In this document: in pieces, positions 48,985 through 59,533 of the stretch
Layout of the letters: each line of letters opens with the position of its first letter
Position numbering within the stretch: position 1 is the first letter of the stretch
NCBI GenBank assembly: GCA_963680875.1
Contig: OY804582.1
Coordinates: forward strand, 52,904,646-52,968,645
Length of the DNA stretch: 64,000 nt
DNA from: Bathymodiolus brooksi
Taxonomy: Eukaryota; Mollusca; Bivalvia; Mytilida; Modiolidae
Direction: 5' to 3'
Made by a program: the position numbers and the translations under genes
The notes under the pieces: generated by a model
Databases searched by the model: none
Seen by the model: only the letters and a program-made list of their open reading frames with translations
Told to the model about the DNA's origin: nothing

Positions 48985-49163
48985 TAAAGTAGTCCCTCTC
49001 TTACACAATGTATATGACCACTCCACCACAGACCACCATTCTTTATCAGGCCATATATCAGAAAGCACTGAGATAGTAAAATACCACTAAATTGTCCCCT
49101 CTAGAGAGGCCATTTTTTCTTTGCAGATGGTGTGGTCTTTCTTATAAGAGGGGGACTACTGTA
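48985..49163. mobile_element. Short inverted-repeat element (MITE-like)
   Basis: AGTAGTCCCTCTCTTAC on the left and CTTATAAGAGGGGGACTACT on the right. Related to 34657-34846. Confidence 0.7.
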
Positions 49164-49263
49164 TTGGAATGTTTCAGATGGGTAAGATCAAGAGGGTAAA
49201 AACTCGAAATTACATCGACGATCATACTAAGATTGATCTTAAAACAGTATAAATTTAAATGAT

Positions 49264-49485
49264 GTTTATATGGAGCAGAAATTTGTCAGTGATGACATAC
49301 ATATTATTGTGTTTATAGATGTTTATTTAGGGAAGAAATTTGTCGGTCGCGACATACATATTATTGTGTTTATAGATGTTTATTTAGGGAAGAAATTTGT
49401 CGATCGCGACATACATATTATTGTGTTTATAGATGTTTATTTAGGGAAGAAATTTGTCGGTTGCGACATACATATTATTGTGTCA
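49264..49485. repeat. 57-bp tandem repeat, about 4 units, just upstream of exon 26
   Basis: GATGTTTATTTAGGGAAGAA, ATTTGTCGGTCGCGACATAC and ATATTATTGTGTTTATA make up the unit. 57 is a multiple of three, hence a short open frame. The last unit ends about 25 bp before the exon 26 acceptor. Confidence 0.93.
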
Positions 49486-49509
49486 ACACTCTGTTGGTGT
49501 TTATTGCAG

Positions 49510-49617
49510 CTGATGGTATCTGTAGAGGGAAGATATGTACCAGTAATGCCAGGTGTGACAACTTTACGTGTGTGTGTATGACTGGTTATACTGGGAATGG
49601 TTATCATAAATGTGATG
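49510..49617 (+). CDS. EGF exon 26 (class B), 108 bp
   Basis: Flanked by TATTGCAG and GTAATA. Six cysteines; starts DGICRGKICTSNARC, loop CDNFTC, ends MTGYTGNGYHKCD. Sandwiched between a 57-bp repeat on the left and a duplication of its own tail on the right. Confidence 0.91.
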
Positions 49618-50469
49618 GTAATATAATATATATGTAGAGGGACGGTTATCATAAGTGGGTCTGAAAGGGGTCTAAGTGTGATACGTGAATGGTCTTTTTT
49701 CGGAAGCGTGACACGTGAAAAACGGAAAATATAGACGTGAAAACGTGATCTCTTGTGCAACGTGATCCGTGAAAAATCATTATTCTGTACGTGAATGCGT
49801 GAAAATCTAACTTTCTTTTTAAGTGTGAAGACAAATCAAAGTCCGTATTCTGATGCTTCGTTGCGTCGGAACTTGATTTGTGACTCTACATTTCCTTTTA
49901 CTGCATCCCGTTTTTAGGATACTTTTTATGCTAGACTCTCTGACAAGTTAAAATTTAACCAGGGCAGCGATATTCTTAATCGGATATTGAATGAAGTTAT
50001 GAAGAGGGTAAATTCAAATCATGGTTGTAGAACTTAAAATATCCATTCAATGATGGAAGACGAAACACAAGCACGTCTGGTGTATTCATATGCTCAGGAA
50101 GAGTGAGCGATATCTACCACTCGTATATAGTCAACAACATTCAAATCGTAATATAATCAGTGAAATTAGTCACAATCTGACAGCTATGAGGAACTGCCAT
50201 ATAACTAAACAACAAAAACCAACTATAAAACTACACATACAGATGTCACAATAAGGTCTTTAACATATATAACTGACACCAAGAAGTCCCTGACAATAAA
50301 CGGTAATCAATCCAAACAGATAAACGTGAAACGTGAAATATCCAAATATCTAAGCGTGAAGCGTGATTTTGTCAAATTTTAAGCGTGATTGCATGATTGG
50401 TACCCCCCCCCCCCCCCCCTTTTAGGACCCCCTCATAAATGTAATGGTAATACAATATATATGTAGTTA
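49599..50469 (+). repeat. 45-bp duplication of exon 26 tail plus donor, second copy split by a MITE
   Basis: GGTTATCATAAATGTGATGG plus the donor and TAATATAATATATATGTAG (49599-49643) recurs: GGTTATCATAA at 49644, then the insert, then TCATAAATGTAATGGTAATA near 50433. The duplicated donor reads GTAATA again. Confidence 0.8.
49655..50432. mobile_element. Inverted-repeat insert in the duplicated exon 26 tail
   Basis: The left end GTGGGTCTGAAAGGGGTC and the right end CCCCCTTTTAGGACCCC are imperfect inverted repeats. TCATAA occurs on both sides, consistent with a target duplication. The interior is rich in ACGTGAAA-type words, with a long poly-C run near 50404. Confidence 0.75.
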
Positions 50470-50814
50470 TTTTGATATATTGAATGAGAGGTTCATCTTC
50501 CCTGTCTGTTTTCTATATCCCCTTGTATAGTATTTGAGGAATTCGCAAATTTTATGTAAGTCAGTGATTTTACTGTCACAAATATATGTTATAATGACAA
50601 CCTATTGGCAGCATAATTCAGTTTTAGACATTAAAATCAATGATTACCTGGGAAGTATTACAATATAATACAATCGTTCCATGTCATTGTTTTGATTTAC
50701 AAAATGTTCCCAGAACAATTTCTTCGGAGCATATAGGTATCACTTTGTCCTCAATTTTTGAAACATTTTCAACAGCTCTATTATCAGTTATGATTTAAAT
50801 ACAAGGTAGGTGTG

Positions 50815-51370
50815 TTAGGGTTAGTTTTATGCTGTTTAGTGTCACTTTCAACAATATTTCAGTTATATCTTGGCAGCCAATAAACAATAATTATCATATC
50901 ATATATATGATCTACTAGTATATCAATACAGTGTGTAAAATCAACAATTTGCAAAAAGTAAAATGACAATAGATTAAGCAAGACCAAAGACTACAATTTC
51001 TGTAATATTTATCAGAATGAATAATACAGTTTATATTACAACACAGATACCATTTCCAAAAATATATTTTACTTTGTAAGGGGTCGTTGTGGTCGTGATG
51101 TCAGTTGGATTTATAACAACCTGTGCAATCAGTGCTTATCACCACTGAAGTTGTGAGTTTGAATCCCGCTGATGGTGAGGTGTACACGATACAACATTAT
51201 GTGATAAAGTTTGTCAGTGACTTGAGGCAGTCGGTAGTTTTCTCCGAGTACTCTGGTTTCCTTTAATCTATTGTCATTTTACTTTTTGCAAATTGTTGAC
51301 ACATGTTGATTTTACACACTGTATTGATATACTAGTAGATCATATATATGATATGATAATTATTGTTTAT
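50815..51370. repeat. Inverted repeat (arms of about 100 bp) around a family 1 SINE
   Basis: The left arm 50879-50976 starts AATAAACAATAATTATCATA; the right arm 51264-51370 ends GATAATTATTGTTTAT and is its inverted copy, with a 10-bp local duplication (CACATGTTGA). A minus-oriented SINE tail precedes the left arm (50815-50878), and a plus-oriented SINE (51085-51263) lies inside and ends at the right arm. Confidence 0.88.
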
Positions 51371-51372
51371 AT

Positions 51373-51725
51373 CAGTGAGTGAGTGATTGTTGTTTAGCAC
51401 TAAGTGAGCAACTTTTCATCTATATCATGGATGGAACAAGTTACCTTTCGATGAGATGATATCCACTTTGTACTAGACCAGCATGCTCAGTTGGATTTTT
51501 ATAGTACAAGCTCACTGAAACAACAGTCTGTGAGTAGACTCCATTTTAACACATCATCCTGATTCCGAGCCTCCCAGTCTTTGTTCTTACTCCTTACTAC
51601 CTGCTTATCGGAAAAACAAGCAAATACCAATTTTATAGTCTGGTTCAATTTTATGTTTGGTTCAAGCCCACGATCTACAACATTCAATGCAAGCATGCTG
51701 ATCATTAGACCACCAATGTGTTTTT
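51373..51725 (-). mobile_element. Family 2 SINE, nearly full length
   Basis: GTGAGTGATTGTTGTTTAGC through CAGCATGCTCAGTTGGATTT to CATGCTGATCATTAGACCAC (inverted tRNA-like head). Confidence 0.8.
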
Positions 51726-51804
51726 TTATGAAAATACTACCCCTTTATACTACAGAAAAAATATATAAGATGATTGTCGAAATTCCATCAATGTCTTTTT
51801 CCAG

Positions 51805-51906
51805 AATTATGTAATGGACAGAAATGTCATGACAATGCCTTCTGCTACAGAGGCCAGTGTACATGTCGTACAGGTTACCATGGTGATGGAGTTCATAGAT
51901 GTGAAG
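51805..51906 (+). CDS. EGF exon 27 (class A), 102 bp
   Basis: Flanked by TTTTCCAG and GTTCGT (weak donor). Six cysteines; starts LCNGQKCHDNAFC and ends RTGYHGDGVHRCE. Confidence 0.91.
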
Positions 51907-52552
51907 GTTCGTATATGTTCATAAGTTTAAAAGAGAAAATCATTTTATGTCGTGAGCTTTAATCAATACATAAACTCTGTAGTCAGATGGTAGTTTTTTT
52001 GTTCTAAGGTCCTTATTTTTTTCTTTTGGACGTATATATATATATGACTTATAAAATTGTATTTTGTTGACAATTAAAATCGAAACTAAACAACTTCTGA
52101 AACAACTAATGCTAATGCTAGGCATACTTTGCAGTAAGAGACTTTATTTGTCATCACATGCAGTAGAAGCTACCTATATAACATTATTCAAACTTTGTGC
52201 AGTGATTGCACACATATTGAAAATTTACACCTTATTTTGGACAGATTTGAATAATTAAAAAAAATATTCTATTTTTAGGAACTTAGTTATTTTTGTCATC
52301 ACATGCTGTGGATGGTACTCACCCAGTTACAGTTGTTTTATCTTAATTTTAAACATTTACAAATCATGTGTAATTGGTTATTCTACTTTCAGAACAAAAT
52401 TCTTAATTTTTTTTTTCATATTTCTGTTCCAAACCCAGTAACAAAATTTAGAAGATGATAATGCTGAGTTTTTCAAATTCAGAGAGTCAGGCGATGCTCA
52501 CATAATCAAACTTGTAACAATAAACAATATAACAATAAAATATATTTTATAG
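51907..52552. other. Intron 27, nothing recognised
   Basis: AT-rich; ends in ATTTTATAG. Confidence 0.55.
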
Positions 52553-52660
52553 ATGACAAGTATTGTGATAGTAAGACATGTGCTGCTAATGCCGACTGTA
52601 TTAACTTTGCTTGTCAATGCAAAGAGGGTTACCATGGACACGGCTATACTTGTTGTGAAC
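52553..52660 (+). CDS. EGF exon 28 (class B), 108 bp
   Basis: Flanked by TTTTATAG and GTAGGT. Starts DKYCDSKTCAANADC, loop CINFAC, ends KEGYHGHGYTCCE. Seven cysteines; the last is doubled (TCCE). Confidence 0.9.
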
Positions 52661-52841
52661 GTAGGTATTTTTTACTTTATCATATTAAAAATCAAGTCTT
52701 CAGTGATTTCGTCAAAACAGTTAAATTTTCCAGAGTGAGATAGTGTTGTTTCAATTTTCACAAATAGCTACTTCCAAATATGTTAGCTACCAGACATATT
52801 ATGTTTTTAAATATCAGCTGTAATGCTGGCTTGAATGGTTA

Positions 52842-53216
52842 AGATTTGGTTAGCTTATGGTGCTTAACGCCACTTTCAACAATATTTCAGTTATATCGTG
52901 GCGGTCAGTTTAATTGGTGGAGGAAATTAAGAGTACCCGTAGAAAACCACTAACCTGTCGCAAGTCACTGACAAACTTTATCACATAATGTTGTATCAAG
53001 TACACCTCGCCATGATCTGGATTTCGACCTCACAGCGTCAGTGGGGATAGACAATGATGGCATAGGTAGTTGTAAATCCAACTACTATACGATCAGGACC
53101 TGAGTTGAAGACGCCCCCCCGCTTAAGATTCGACCTCACAACTTCAGTGGGGATAGGCAATGATTGCATAGGTAGTTGTAAATCCAACTATCATACGATC
53201 AGGACCACGATGGCCC
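52842..53216 (-). mobile_element. Family 1 SINE plus a duplicated head
   Basis: The copy from 52842 runs TTAACGCCACTTTCAACAAT to about 53099. From 53100 the B-box/A-box part (ATTCGACCTCACAACTTCAG, GGTAGTTGTAAATCCAACTA) is repeated once more. Confidence 0.82.
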
Positions 53217-53648
53217 TGGTTAAGATTTGTAATACATGCCATAGATTACAAATTTCATTATTTTTCATCCCAAAGGAACAAACAAACTAAAATTAGAACT
53301 TGAATGGCTCCTCCCCCTTTTATGAAATGTCAAAAAGATCTAGATGGAAACCTTGTAAGTAGCCATGTTCAGATGACCTTATCTCATTCAATCAAATGCT
53401 TCTCATCAAATCTTGAGGTACAACTGAAGTCGGATTTAGTGACTTATTTAGCTTCATCCATATCCCGGTAAGGAACGAATGTTACATGTCCCATAAGAAA
53501 TATATTATACAGAAATACATACTTGCATTGAAACAAATAATAGTATCATCTTGAAGAGAGGCAAAATCTCTTTGATTTTAACAATTAATTCAACAATTCT
53601 ATTTATGACAGATGGTAATAATAGTAATGATAAATGAATAAGACAAGA

Positions 53649-53845
53649 TTAGCGTTATGGTGTTTAACGTCACTTTCAACAATATTTCAGTTATATCATG
53701 GCAGTCAGTTTTATTGGTGGAGGAAACCGGAGAATACCACTGACCTGCCGCAAGTCACTGACAAACTTTATCACCTAATATTGTATCAAGTACACCTCGC
53801 CATGAGCAGGATTCGAGCTCACTTTAGTGGTGATAGGCACATGTA
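53649..53845 (-). mobile_element. Family 1 SINE, head-truncated
   Basis: TTTAACGTCACTTTCAACAA through GCAAGTCACTGACAAACTTT to GGATTCGAGCTCAC and GGTGATAGGCAC. Confidence 0.83.
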
Positions 53846-54374
53846 CCACTTTAATATTTAAATGCTTAGATAAGAAGATGAAGCTTGTTTTAAACTTTCT
53901 GACAATTTATAGTACCCAGTCACGAAATAAAAATGTTCTTGAAGTAAAACATCATCTCTGATTTTATCATAAAACATCACCTGAATATAACATCTTACAG
54001 AGTTTTGTTAAATCTTAATGAGCTACATATCAGAAAAGGGGGAACAATTGATAGATTTAATTTTTAATCAGATTGCCACAGAAAGTGACCACAGTCATTC
54101 CAACTGGACAGAAAAAAGGGATCTTAACATTATAAACCATATTGTTTATCTATATATCTTTGATAGATAATGTGAAATAAATATTGTTCCATGCTGGAAA
54201 TCTTACAGTAAAAACTTAAAGGAGATATAAGTTGTAAACAGCTATTGTAATATCACATCAAAAAAGATAAGCCTATAAATTATAAAGAGGGATAGTGTAT
54301 TATAAGTTAGAACTATAAATATCAGTCTTAGTATAGAGATAAGGTAACAACAAAATGGTCGTTTTCTTTTACAG
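53846..54374. other. Intron remainder before exon 29
   Basis: AT-rich; nothing recognised. Confidence 0.55.
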
Positions 54375-54476
54375 CTTTATGCAGTGGTAAAATTTGTGCA
54401 AAATATGCTTTGTGTATGGATGGATGTTGTACCTGCCAAGAAGGTTACCATGGAAACCCATTTAAATTTTGTGAAT
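54375..54476 (+). CDS. EGF exon 29 (class A), 102 bp
   Basis: Flanked by TTTTACAG and GTAAGA. Starts LCSGKICAKYALC and ends QEGYHGNPFKFCE. Seven cysteines; Cys4 is doubled (CMDGCCTC). Confidence 0.9.
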
Positions 54477-56148
54477 GTAAGAAGATTATGTTTATTTTAG
54501 TTGACTTTTTGGGTTTATTTTCTATTAAGCGGCATTAAAAAGTTGTTGGCATATTGTTTCTTAGTTTGATTGTTTTTTCAGGAAAATGTCCGTTATTTCT
54601 GGCAGTTCTTTTGTATGTAGTAGTTGCATCTCCAGTTGAGCATTCACTTTTCAAGTGTAAGGTCACTGACGGAAGATAGATTAAACTTATTTTATTACTC
54701 CATACTTTAACAAATGAATTGTACACAAGTTATATCAAATTATAATGGTGCTCTTCACAAAATAGATACATTACCAGTGGTCGCGGTAGTTTTTGAATTA
54801 GTGCGTGAGAAAAACGTAGATCAAGCAAAATTCTGCATGCTTGTCAAAAAAAATTGCACGAAGCATTTAGATAAGGACGTAGATAAATAATAGTTTATAC
54901 CTGGTGTGATTTCTGTTAATTTTCCATTCAAAATGTTACTTTTGATGTGCAAACGAAACACAATAAAGCTAAGCATCCCTATATTTACTGTTAATTTATT
55001 TCAAAATAAATTGGGCTGTGTATTCCATTTCTGTCTATTTATATCTACAGGTAAGTACATATGTATGTGCACAACTGGTAAAGGTCATAAAATTTGATAT
55101 GTGAATCTGATTGGACAATTAGGAAAACTGAAGGGACCGTTAATTATACATCTTTATTAAAGATTGAACAGGTAGAAAAACATCAAAGAATTAAAAAAAA
55201 ATCAAATAGTAATGTAAACTGATCAGTGCCCACATGATTGAAAGACGAGTGAAAGATTAAATTTGACTGTTCTTTTCCGAATTAAACAGCTGTCTTGCTC
55301 TATTCAAGTCCATGCTATCATTGTCAGGCCCTTCAATGTCATGATTGTTTTGAGACATTCCTTGATTATCACTATTTCCCGTTTTCATAAAGTCATACAG
55401 CGACCTTTGAATTGACTTTTAAGCCATGCTGTCTGAGAATACAAGACCAGAACCCGAGTTAAGCCATTCAGAACAGTTCTTCCGATTATTTATTTAAAAA
55501 AATCTATGGAATGGAAACAACAAATTTTTTTTCGTTTATTGTGAGAAACTGGTCAAGAGATATGCGTTTAAAAAAATGTGGAACACTGAAAATTTGTGTG
55601 AAAAACACGGATTTTCATGTAAGCACAACCGCTGATTACATGATGCATGCATCTGCAATGTTATTAAATACATGTAATACTAAATCGAAATAAGATATAA
55701 TATCTAGGTTTTAAGCATAGTAACACTGTAAAAGGAGTTTGTTGTTCACAAATACTTCAGGTAAATTGTAGGAAATTTAGAAAGATATGAAGGAAAGAAA
55801 AAAAATATGAAAATTTGAATTGTGATCAGGGAGTGTTGAAACCTTTTGTTTGTTTCATGTACAGTTGGACTGTCAAGTTTAACTCGTCAGATAAGTCATC
55901 ATCTCTGAATAGCTACAAAGTCCAAACTCATTTTTAATTGGTCTCTTGTTAATGGGTTATTACAGCATTCAAGAAAATAGTGAATAGATTCTTCAACCAC
56001 CCATCCACATAGACAACCTAAATCATTAATAAAATTGACACAACACAAATATAATTATTATTGCATAATTTCCTTAAAAGCATAAAAAGTTATTGAAATT
56101 CTGAAGAAATCTGAAGTCTGATAAAAAAAACTTTATATTCTGTTTTAG
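54477..56148. other. Intron 29, nothing firm
   Basis: 1.7 kb of AT-rich sequence. A short stretch near 55068 (ATGTATGTGCACAACTGGTA) vaguely recalls an EGF exon tail but lacks the rest of a domain. Confidence 0.5.
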
Positions 56149-56256
56149 TGAAGAAGTTTTGTGGTAATAAAACCTGTGCAGAAAATACTGAATGTGTTGA
56201 CTATAGATGTAAATGTAAGGCAGGATATACTGGTAATGGCTACAAAAAATGTGATG
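56149..56256 (+). CDS. EGF exon 30 (class B), 108 bp, with its tail expanded downstream
   Basis: Flanked by TGTTTTAG and GTAAGT. Six cysteines; starts KKFCGNKTCAENTEC, loop CVDYRC, ends KAGYTGNGYKKCD. The codons for C-K before KAGY read TGTAAG, so the exon itself contains GTAAG, as does its donor. Confidence 0.92.
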
Positions 56257-56578
56257 GTAAGTGTTCTTGTTGATACTGGTAATGGGTACACAAAATGTGA
56301 TGGTAAGTGTTCTTATTGATACTGGAAATGGGTACACAAAATGTGATGGTAAGTGTTCTTATTGATACTGGAAATGGGTACACAAAATGTGATGGTAAGT
56401 GTTCTTATTGATACTGGAAATGGGTACACAAAATGTGATGGTAAGTGTTCTTATTGATACTGGAAATGGGTACACAAAATGTGATGGTAAGTGTTCTTAT
56501 TGATACTGGAAATGGGTACAAAAAATGTGATGGTAAGTGTTCTTGTTGATACTGGAAATGGGTACAAAAAATGTGATG
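56257..56578 (+). repeat. 46-bp tandem array of exon 30 tail plus donor, 7 units
   Basis: Each unit is GTAAGTGTTCTTATTGATAC followed by TGGAAATGGGTACACAAAAT and GTGATG. Donors lie at 56257 and every 46 bp to 56533, with a final GTTAGT at 56579. Skipping the first donor in the EGF frame gives GGT AAG TGT TCT TGT TGA, a stop. Confidence 0.96.
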
Positions 56579-56794
56579 GTTAGTTTTCATATAGATTTCA
56601 GAACATGTTATAACAAATTTTGGACAATGTGTTTAAACGTAAAGCATGGTATGATATAGATACAGTAACTTTGGCTTATTGTTCATATGTATTTAATAAG
56701 AGTTTGATGAATGCTTTGTCCAGAATAGCTGACCTAGTTAATACAAAATGTTAAATGTGATAGGATCGTCAAATAAAGCAGATCCTACAGGAAT

Positions 56795-57610
56795 CTTTTT
56801 ATGTCTCCTCTTCGAACAAAGGGAAACATATTGTTTTAGTCTGATTTTTTCTTCCGCTTCTGCTTCTTCTTCTTCTTCCGCTTCTTCTCAGCTAAGCTTG
56901 TCCGGACCATAACTTTTTATGACGGGACATATTATGTGATTGGGTATGGTGAGCGGCGGGCATCCACACAGGTTTCCGCACAATAACTTTAGTTCTGTAT
57001 ATCGGATCTTTACCAACTTGGCCACATGGTTCCCCTGTGGAAGGGGAAGAACCCTATTTATTTTAGGGTCATTAGGTCAAAGTTCAAGGTCACCGTTACT
57101 ATAAATAGAAATTTTGAAAACAGGGTCGTTTCCGCACGATAACTTTAGTTCTGTATATTGGATCTTTAACAAACTTGGCCACATGATTCCCCTGCGGAAG
57201 GGGAAGAACCCTTTTTATTTTGGGGTCATTAGGTCAGAGGTCAAGGTCACCATTACTATAAATAGAATTGGTGTCAACATGATCGTTTCCGCACAATAAC
57301 TTTAGTTCTGTATATTGGATCTTTACCAAACTTGGCCACATGATTCCCCTGTGGAAGGGGAAGAACCCTATTTATTTTGGGGTCATTAGGTCAAAGGTCA
57401 AGGTCACCGTTGCTATTACTAGAATTTTTGACAACATGATCGTTTCTGCACGATAACTTTAGTTCTGTATATTGGAACTTTACCAAACTTGGCCACATGA
57501 TTCCCCTGTGGAAGGGGAAGAACCCTATTTATTTTGGGGTCATTACCATTATACCGTTTGATAATTTATATAGACGGGCATATTTTGTGATGCACACATT
57601 TCTTGTTTGT
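56795..57610. mobile_element. Dispersed repeat with four internal 156-bp units
   Basis: AATAACTTTAGTTCTGTATA or GATAACTTTAGTTCTGTATA recurs at about 56982, 57138, 57294 and 57453, each followed by TTGGCCACATG and GTGGAAGGGGAAGAACCCT (or close variants). A CTTCTTCTTC stretch precedes. I associate this family with molluscs; class unknown. Confidence 0.7.
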
Positions 57611-57984
57611 CTTTCGAGATAGGTCAATAATATTTGGTATGTGGGTGCATGACCATAAGGCGGTGTGTCGCGTATCGTAATGACCTTAGTGGGACCTTGA
57701 CCTTTGACCTTAAGGTCAAATAATTGTTTTTTAGATAGTATCATTCAACTCATGTGTAACTTATTGTTGTACAGATGGCCGCATTAAGGGGAGACATAAG
57801 TTTTAGGTATCTAAAACAGTTCTGCCTAGTTTTAATTGTATTACTGTTACGTTAGGCTTGCTGTCAGCCATTATTCCTTTATGTGTAGTTTTTGAAGGAT
57901 GTAAACTGAAAATATTTGGTTAATTTTCTAATAGAAGTTATTTGGCATTAATGTGATCATTTCTTAAATTTATTTTTATCTTAG

Positions 57985-58086
57985 CTTTGTGTAATGGGAA
58001 GAAGTGTGTAAAGAATGCCATGTGCTTACATAACAGATGTGTATGTCAAGAAGGTCACCATGGTGATGGTGATTACAGATGTGAAG
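57985..58086 (+). CDS. EGF exon 31 (class A), 102 bp
   Basis: Flanked by TATCTTAG and GTCAGA. Six cysteines; starts LCNGKKCVKNAMC and ends QEGHHGDGDYRCE. Confidence 0.92.
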
Positions 58087-58720
58087 GTCAGATATTACAT
58101 TAAAGGTCATTGAGTATTAATTTTGCTATATGATAGTAAAAACATCTATTATTTCAGAGAAATCATTCTGAAATTCATTATTAGGAGATTTTATTCTTTA
58201 ACTTTACACAATGATCAAGTCTAATCTCTGTGTCACTAAGTGTAGCAATCCTTTAAAACGGTGGGAAATAAAAACTACTTACCATTTTGCATCACACTAA
58301 AGTGCATCTGAGTGATCATTCTTTTTGAAACTTATATTCCACTGTGACATATCTTTCATTTTAGTCATTTTGAATTAAGGGGTTTTATTCGTGTGTCACA
58401 GATGAATTAACATGGAGTTTTTTACCGGAAGTGGGTGCATTTGTTTGAATGTCCTCAGAATTCTTCTGAAGTCAGTTGCACATTGACCTGAACACCAAGA
58501 GGTTTAAGATCTGTACAGGCAATTTATGCCAAATGTCTCATTAGTAATGAAAAAAGAATAGCAAATATTAGTGAATTTTATGGATATATGTGTTAGGATT
58601 ATAGATTTTGCCTCTATTACTAAGATTTCTACGTTAGATTCTAGAGCTGTTCTGACGGTCTGGTATGTTTTGTTTTGTCGTTTTGTTCCAGTGACTATAA
58701 TGTTGTCTTATATTTTTTAG
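58087..58720. other. Intron 31, nothing recognised
   Basis: AT-rich; ends in ATTTTTTAG. Confidence 0.55.
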
Positions 58721-58828
58721 CGGATGGTTTTTGTGATGGTCACGTTTGCTGTAAGAACGCTCAGTGTGACAACTTCCTGTGTAAATGTCAGAAAGGTTAT
58801 TATGGAGATGGTTATGATCGCTGTGATC
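58721..58828 (+). CDS. EGF exon 32 (class B), 108 bp
   Basis: Flanked by ATTTTTTAG and GTAAGT. Starts DGFCDGHVCCKNAQC, loop CDNFLC, ends QKGYYGDGYDRCD. Seven cysteines, doubled at Cys2. Confidence 0.91.
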
Positions 58829-58969
58829 GTAAGTTAAAATCAATCACATTTCACGAAAATTTTTGATAGAATTTATTATAATTCTTTTTATATATGCTTG
58901 AAGAAACATTTTTTTGGAAAAGCAATGTATACATAATATTTGGAGATTAAAATGATAAGTGTACTTTTT

Positions 58970-59128
58970 ACAACATTATGTGATAAAGTTTGTCAGTTAC
59001 TTGTGGCAGATCGGTGGTATTCTCAAGGTACTCTGGTTTCCTCGATCAATAAAACTGACAACCACGATATAACTGAAATATTGTTGAAAGTGGAGTTAAA
59101 CACCATAACCCTAACCGTGCTTTGTTAT
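58970..59128 (+). mobile_element. Family 1 SINE, head-truncated
   Basis: ACAACATTATGTGATAAAGT through TCTGGTTTCCTCGATCAATA to the tail CTGAAATATTGTTGAAAGTG and ACACCATAACCCTAACC. Confidence 0.85.
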
Positions 59129-59533
59129 GTTTTCTGGTGAACATGTACAAGTATTGTAGTTTTAGATCACAGATATACCTATCTAACTAAACACTAGCAG
59201 AACTAGATGATTTGTTCTGTATAGCAAGGCATTAATTTTAGACAATAACTTTAAAAGAAGAATCTGTAGAAGTTCATTATAGCATGTGTCATGATAATTG
59301 CTTTGTCGTGTGTTTATTAGTATGTTTCTATCTAATTAGTACTGTGCCTCTATTAGCACCATCAATCATCATGAATACCTATTCCCTGACCAGTTTACCA
59401 CATTCGTCAGGCAACAGAAACATTCATATTGACCAATTAGCCATTCTAATTTTGCAATTGCTCAATCAATTTTACAATTTTGCGATTCAATCTGTAAAAT
59501 TGGTATTGGAATAGCTCAAAGTTGAAAAAGTTA

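Noticed and set aside
49270..49581. 103-aa open frame overlapping exon 26
   Set aside because: It runs through the 57-bp repeat (19 codons per unit) and enters exon 26 in a different frame.
55040..55100. Possible extra EGF exon
   Set aside because: Only a weak resemblance to a domain tail; no six-Cys core, acceptor or consistent frame.
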